Assembly (NCBI RefSeq): GCF_902859705.1
Contig: NZ_CADIJO010000009.1
Location: 62,001-126,000 of the forward strand
Length of the DNA: 64,000 bases
Direction of reading: 5' to 3'
DNA from: Achromobacter deleyi
Lineage (GTDB): Bacteria > Pseudomonadota > Gammaproteobacteria > Burkholderiales > Burkholderiaceae_B
Under the pieces are notes generated by a model, which was given only the letters and a program-made list of their open reading frames with translations, had not been told where the DNA came from and did not search any database. Each line of letters starts with the position of its first letter. Position 1 is the first letter of the stretch. Made by a program: the position numbers and the translations under genes. Positions 60,048 through 64,000 of this stretch are shown here, in pieces.

Positions 60048-60069
60048 ATCCGCTGCAAGGAAACCTGCC

Positions 60070-61338
60070 ATGACCTGTTCCGACTCCGCCGTGCTGGACA
60101 CGCCTGCCGCGGCCCCCATTCATCTTGAGCGCCGCTGGCCCAAAGAGGGCTACACGCGCATTCCCAACTGGGTCTATACCGATCCGGCCATATTCCAGAA
60201 GGAAATGGACGTGTTCTTCGCCGGCCAGACCTGGAACTACGTCGGCCTGGAATGCGAAGTGCCCGACGTGGGCTGCTACAAGCGCAACTGGATCGGCAAC
60301 CGTCCGGTGATCATGGTGCGCACCGACACCGGTGAAGTCGGCGTGCTGGAAAACCGCTGTGCGCACCGCGGCGCGCAGATCTGCTGGCACAACACCGGCA
60401 AGGTGACCGACTTCACCTGCCCCTACCACCAGTGGAACTACGACCTGAACGGCAACCTGCAGGGGGTGCCGTTTCGCCGCGGCGCCATGGGCAAGGGCGG
60501 CATGCCCAAGGACTTCGACCCCAAGCAGAACGGCATCCGCAAGCTGCGCAGCGTGAACCGCGGCGGCTCGATCTGGGCCACGTTTTCCGAGGATGCCCCC
60601 AGCTTCGAAGACTATTGCGGCCCGGAAGTGCTGGCCGAGATCGACCACATGCTGCCGGGCAAGCCGCTCAAGCTGCTGGGCTACAGCCGCCAGCTGATCC
60701 CCAGCAACTGGAAGATGTACCTGGAAAACCTGAAGGATCCGTACCACGCGACCTTGCTGCACACCTTCTACATCACCTTCGGCCTGTGGCGGGCGGACTC
60801 GAAGTCCGAATGCATTCCGACCGGCGGCGGCGCGCACAGCGTCATGGTGTCGCACAACGAAGGCAAGAAGAAGACGGAAGCCACCACCGAGATGAGCCGC
60901 TTTCGCGACGACCTGGAACTGCTGGACCTGGAAACCGTGACGCCGCGCGCCGAGTTCAACCGCGGGCGGGTGGGCGGCGCCTGGGTGTTCCCGGCGGCCC
61001 AGTTCGGCATCCAGGCGAACTCGCTGAAAACCCGCCACGTCATTCCCCGCAGCCCCACCGAACACGAACTGGTGTTCACCTATTACGGGTACGAGGACGA
61101 CGATGAGGAAATGACCCGCTTGCGGCTCAAGCACGCCAACCTGCTGGGGCCGGCCGGGTTCGTGTCGATGGACGACAGCGAGATGCTGAACCAGGTGCAG
61201 ATCGGCGTGACCGGCTATCCCGAGGCGCGCGGCATCGTCGAAATGGGCGGCCGCGACACGGAACCGGCCGACTACATGGTGACCGAGGTGCTGATCCGGT
61301 CCTTCTACGACTACTACCGCAAGGCAATGGGGCTGTGA
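60070..61338 (+). CDS. aromatic ring-hydroxylating dioxygenase, alpha subunit (Rieske)
   Basis: 422 residues. The Rieske centre is NRCAHRGAQICWHN and TCPYHQWNYD (C97, H99, C117, H120). The catalytic iron site is NLKDPYHATLLHTFY with bridging D223 and ligands H226 and H231, and a downstream Asp near GFVSMDDSEML. Size and partners match three-component hydroxylases such as salicylate 5-hydroxylase (NagG) and anthranilate dioxygenase (AndAc). Adds oxygen to an aromatic acid using electrons from the ferredoxin and reductase encoded next. Confidence 0.93.
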   Translation: MTCSDSAVLDTPAAAPIHLERRWPKEGYTRIPNWVYTDPAIFQKEMDVFFAGQTWNYVGLECEVPDVGCYKRNWIGNRPVIMVRTDTGEVGVLENRCAHRGAQICWHNTGKVTDFTCPYHQWNYDLNGNLQGVPFRRGAMGKGGMPKDFDPKQNGIRKLRSVNRGGSIWATFSEDAPSFEDYCGPEVLAEIDHMLPGKPLKLLGYSRQLIPSNWKMYLENLKDPYHATLLHTFYITFGLWRADSKSECIPTGGGAHSVMVSHNEGKKKTEATTEMSRFRDDLELLDLETVTPRAEFNRGRVGGAWVFPAAQFGIQANSLKTRHVIPRSPTEHELVFTYYGYEDDDEEMTRLRLKHANLLGPAGFVSMDDSEMLNQVQIGVTGYPEARGIVEMGGRDTEPADYMVTEVLIRSFYDYYRKAMGL

Positions 61339-61340
61339 CC

Positions 61341-61661
61341 ATGGATATCTGGAAACCTGTCGCCCGGCTGGCGGAGATCTCGCCGGACACGGGCACCCTG
61401 CGCGTGGTGCACGAGGGCGAGGCGGTCTGCCTGTACGACCTGCAAGGCGAGATCTGCGCCACCCAGGATCGCTGCCCGCACGGCAATGCCAGCCTGGCCG
61501 ACGGCTACCTCGAAGACGGCAAGATCGAGTGCCCGCTGCACCAGGGCGTGTTCGACATCCGCTCGGGCAAGCCGCAGTGCCCGCCGGTCACGACCGACCT
61601 GCGCCGCTACGACGTGCGCGTCGAGGCCGATACGGTCTACCTGAAGGCGCAAGCAACGTGA
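61341..61661 (+). CDS. Rieske 2Fe-2S ferredoxin of the ring hydroxylase
   Basis: 106 residues from ATG 61341 (an alternative GTG lies at 61335, overlapping the alpha-subunit stop). Rieske ligands are CPHGNASLADG and CPLHQGVFD, the C-x-H plus C-x2-H pattern. Delivers electrons from the reductase to the oxygenase. Its TGA overlaps the GTG start of the reductase gene. Confidence 0.92.
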   Translation: MDIWKPVARLAEISPDTGTLRVVHEGEAVCLYDLQGEICATQDRCPHGNASLADGYLEDGKIECPLHQGVFDIRSGKPQCPPVTTDLRRYDVRVEADTVYLKAQAT

Positions 61662-62887
61662 GCGCGGACGCCATCGTCATCGTCGGCGCCGGCCAGGCGG
61701 GCGGCTGGGCCGCGACCACGCTGCGCAGCCGGGGCTTTGTCGGCCGGGTGGTGCTGCTGGGCGACGAACCGCATGCGCCCTACGAGCGGCCCCCGCTCAG
61801 CAAGGCGGTGCTGGGCGGACAGGCGCCTGCCGAGAGCACCGAACTGTTTTCGGCGCAGCGCCTGGCGGAACTGGACATCGCCTTCCACCCCGGTATCGCC
61901 GCCACGCGGCTGCGGCTGGCGGACAAGCGGGTAGAGACGTCAGATGGCGCCTCGGTCAGCTATGCCAAGCTGATCCTGTGCATGGGCGGCCGGCCCGTGG
62001 TGCCGCCGCTGCCCGGCGTGGACAGCCCGGGCGTACACGTGCTGCGTACCCGCGACGATGCGTTGCGGCTGCGGGCGCGGCTGGGGCCGGACCGGCATGT
62101 CGTCATCGTGGGCGGCGGATGGATCGGCCTGGAAGTGGCCGCCACGGCGCGCCAGGCCGGCAGCAGGGTGACTGTGCTGGAACAGGCGGCGCGCCTGTGC
62201 GCCCGCAGCGTGCAGCCCGGCGTGTCTGCCCATCTGGCCGCCCTGCATGGGGCGCATGGCGTCGACCTGCGGCTGGGCGCCAGCCTGTCGGCCATCCATA
62301 CGCTGCCCGATGGCCGGCCGGTCGCCGAGCTGTCCGATGGCACCCGGCTGACGGCTGATGCCGTGGTGCTGGGGGTCGGGCTGGCCGCCAACGATGCGCT
62401 GGCGCGCGAAGCCGGCATTGCCTGCGACCGCGGCGTGCGGGTCGATGCGCATTGCCGTACGTCGGCGCCGGATGTCTATGCGGCCGGCGACGTTGCCGTG
62501 TCGACGCATCCCGCCACCGGTGACGCGATGCGCCTGGAATCGTGGCAGAACGCCCAGGACCAGGGCATGGCGGCGGCCCTGGCGGCGCTGGGCGAGTCCG
62601 CCCCGTATGCGCCGACCGGCGCGGTCTGGTCGGAGCAGTACGGCGCCATGGTGCAGATCGTGGGGTTTCCGGCGCTGGCGCAATGCGAAGTGCTGCGTCC
62701 GCAAGCCGATCGCCGGATGCTGCTGTCGGTGTCGCTGGATGCCGCCGGCCGCGCCGTGGCCGGCGTGGCGGTGGATGCCCCGCGGGAATTGCGCCAGCTG
62801 CGCAAATGGATCGCGCAGGGCGCAGTCCTGGACCCGGCGTTGGTGCAGCGGCCAGACGTGCCGTTGGCCAGCGCCCAGATCGGATGA
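61658..62887 (+). CDS. FAD-dependent ferredoxin reductase of the ring hydroxylase
   Basis: 409 residues from GTG 61658, sharing four bases with the ferredoxin stop. FAD-binding IVIVGAGQAGGWAATTLRSRG, YERPPLSKAVLGG, NAD-binding VVIVGGGWIGLEVAATARQAG and the C-terminal DVYAAGDVAV and WQNAQDQGMAAA are typical of the rubredoxin/ferredoxin reductase family (AndAa, BphA4, NagAa function). Transfers electrons from NADH to the ferredoxin. Translationally coupled on both sides. Confidence 0.92.
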   Translation: MSADAIVIVGAGQAGGWAATTLRSRGFVGRVVLLGDEPHAPYERPPLSKAVLGGQAPAESTELFSAQRLAELDIAFHPGIAATRLRLADKRVETSDGASVSYAKLILCMGGRPVVPPLPGVDSPGVHVLRTRDDALRLRARLGPDRHVVIVGGGWIGLEVAATARQAGSRVTVLEQAARLCARSVQPGVSAHLAALHGAHGVDLRLGASLSAIHTLPDGRPVAELSDGTRLTADAVVLGVGLAANDALAREAGIACDRGVRVDAHCRTSAPDVYAAGDVAVSTHPATGDAMRLESWQNAQDQGMAAALAALGESAPYAPTGAVWSEQYGAMVQIVGFPALAQCEVLRPQADRRMLLSVSLDAAGRAVAGVAVDAPRELRQLRKWIAQGAVLDPALVQRPDVPLASAQIG

Positions 62888-63318
62888 CGAAAATGATGGA
62901 TCACACCTCCCAGCAAGCCCACGCGGTCAAGGCCGCCTGCGAAGCCGTCGTGCTGACGTTTTTCCACGCGCTGGACACCCGCCGCCATGACGCCGCCGCC
63001 GCCTTGATGGCCGCCGACGGCGTATGGCTGCGGCAAGGCCAGCGGCTATGCGGGCCCCAGGAAGTGCTGGACGCGCTCAATGCCCGGGCGCCGGACCGCA
63101 GCACGTGCCACGTCATCACCAACCTGCGCCTGCTGGAGCATGGCGAGCGCGGCGCCACCGTGGGCTACTTCCTGATCGCCTACGACAGCGTGCCGCAAGC
63201 GCAGGACGGGGCGCCGCGGCTGGCCGCCATTCGGGAATGCCGCGATGTGCTGGTGGACACGGCCGATGGCTGGCGCCTGGCCGACAAGAGCAGCCGCCGG
63301 CATCTGCCGCCGGAATAG
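62884..63318 (+). CDS. NTF2-like/SnoaL-type small protein
   Basis: 144 residues from ATG 62884, overlapping the reductase stop by four bases. The NTF2-like cone fold is suggested by VLTFFHALDTRRHDAAAALMAADGVW, TCHVITNLRLLEHGERGATV and CRDVLVDTADGWRLADKSS. It could be an isomerase, hydratase or an accessory binding protein in the pathway; no catalytic residues are certain. Confidence 0.8.
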   Translation: MTKMMDHTSQQAHAVKAACEAVVLTFFHALDTRRHDAAAALMAADGVWLRQGQRLCGPQEVLDALNARAPDRSTCHVITNLRLLEHGERGATVGYFLIAYDSVPQAQDGAPRLAAIRECRDVLVDTADGWRLADKSSRRHLPPE

Positions 63319-63425
63319 CCCTATCCAGGAGAGCGACCGAACCGATTTTTCGCATCACAAGAGCGTGCCCGATACACCTAAAACGCCGCGGGCGCGCGCA
63401 ACAGCATCCCAAAGGAGACAACCTC

Positions 63426-64000
63426 GTGAATACCCCCAAGATATTGATCTGCATGACGGCCGCCGCAGGCGCGTGGCTGATGACGGCCCCCGCCTCGGCG
63501 CAACAGGCCGCCTGGCCTACCCACGCCATCACGCTGGTCGTGCCGTTCGCGGCCGGCGGCGGCGGCGACACGCTGGCGCGGCTGGTGGCCGAACCGCTGT
63601 CGCGCGAGCTGGGCCAGTCCATCATCGTCGAGAACCGCCCGGGTGCGGGCGGCAACATCGGCACGTCCATCGCCGCGCGCGCCAACCCGGACGGCTACAC
63701 GCTGTCGTACGGCACCAACGGCACCCAGGCCACCAATCACTGGCTGTACAAGTCGCCCGGCTACAAACCCAATGATTTCGAGCCGATCTCGCGCTTTACG
63801 GTGATTGCGGCGGCGCTGGTGGTCAATGGCGCCGACGAGCGCTTCAAGACCTTGGCGCAGCTGGTGGACTACGCCAAGTCGCACCCTGGCGAGCTGACCT
63901 GTGGCTCGGCCGGCAACGGCACGTCGTCGCATCTGGCCTGTGAACTCTTGAACCAGATGGCCGGGCTGAAGGTCATGCACATTCCGTACAAGGGCGGCGG
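63426..64000 (+). CDS. Bug-family (TctC-like) periplasmic solute receptor, 3' end beyond the window
   Basis: The frame begins at GTG 63426, preceded by AAAGGAGA, and is open to the window end (191 residues visible). A signal peptide (NTPKILICMTAAAGAWLMTA, cut after ASA) leads into the Bug fold: WPTHAITLVVPFAAGGGGDT, IIVENRPGAGGNIGT, ARANPDGYTLSYG and VMHIPYKGGG. Such receptors bind carboxylates and are greatly expanded in Bordetella and relatives. Last visible gene of the ring-hydroxylase operon, so it may bind the aromatic substrate. Confidence 0.92.
   Translation, partial: MNTPKILICMTAAAGAWLMTAPASAQQAAWPTHAITLVVPFAAGGGGDTLARLVAEPLSRELGQSIIVENRPGAGGNIGTSIAARANPDGYTLSYGTNGTQATNHWLYKSPGYKPNDFEPISRFTVIAAALVVNGADERFKTLAQLVDYAKSHPGELTCGSAGNGTSSHLACELLNQMAGLKVMHIPYKGG

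Overview
The window is high-GC, densely packed bacterial DNA. The gene content points to a betaproteobacterium of the Alcaligenaceae (Bordetella/Achromobacter type): a Bug-family (TctC-like) periplasmic receptor, a pertactin-style autotransporter, many LysR regulators, and several dipeptide and aromatic catabolism clusters. This placement is inferred from gene families, not from a marker gene. I saw no rRNA, tRNA, insertion sequence, prophage or CRISPR array.

Layout. 1-2031: the end of an rRNA pseudouridine synthase homologue, then a Tat-exported L,D-carboxypeptidase preceded by an array of 22-bp direct repeats. 2312-11391: a five-gene operon of three transglutaminase-fold proteins (one fused to DUF2126), an ATP-grasp/alpha-E fusion and a zinc-ribbon metallopeptidase. 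This is a widely conserved but functionally undefined peptide-ligase/peptidase system. 11443-14877: a predicted exported methyltransferase with an APC permease, and an exported protein of unknown function. 14874-25432: an XRE-cupin regulator, a D-aminoacylase, a complete dipeptide-type ABC importer, an M81 (MlrC-like) metallopeptidase and a DAO-family oxidoreductase, read as one peptide/D-amino-acid salvage locus.

25539-32993: a small membrane protein; a binding protein/C-S lyase/MocR operon; an SDR-DoxX/DUF2269 operon; and a GbsR-type regulator whose probable operator occurs twice. 33091-37253 and 48598-52454 are two paralogous modules, each with a LysR regulator, an MHS-family transporter and an amidohydrolase. 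The first has a histone-deacetylase-fold enzyme, the second an M20 deacylase. Between them lie a 1056-residue autotransporter, small membrane and zinc-ribbon proteins, a LysE exporter, a PmtA-like methyltransferase and a YdeP-type molybdoenzyme with its LysR regulator.

52544-56291: a MarR regulator and the flavoprotein it probably controls, an orphan DUF3396 (type VI immunity family) gene, and an FCD-type GntR regulator. 56510-64000: a nine-gene operon facing away from the GntR gene: FAH-family hydrolase, ornithine-cyclodeaminase homologue, bicupin dioxygenase, a four-part Rieske ring hydroxylase, an NTF2-like protein and a Bug receptor cut off by the window edge. It reads as an aromatic-acid degradation pathway related to salicylate 5-hydroxylation and gentisate cleavage.

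Several intergenic regions carry clear symmetric or phased sites that tie regulators to targets: four GCATGC palindromes spaced 52, 52 and 21 bp; two copies of TTATTTCTGT-N4-ACAGAAATAA; and two copies of TTGNTANTANCAA. All assignments come from reading the sequence; no database search was run.
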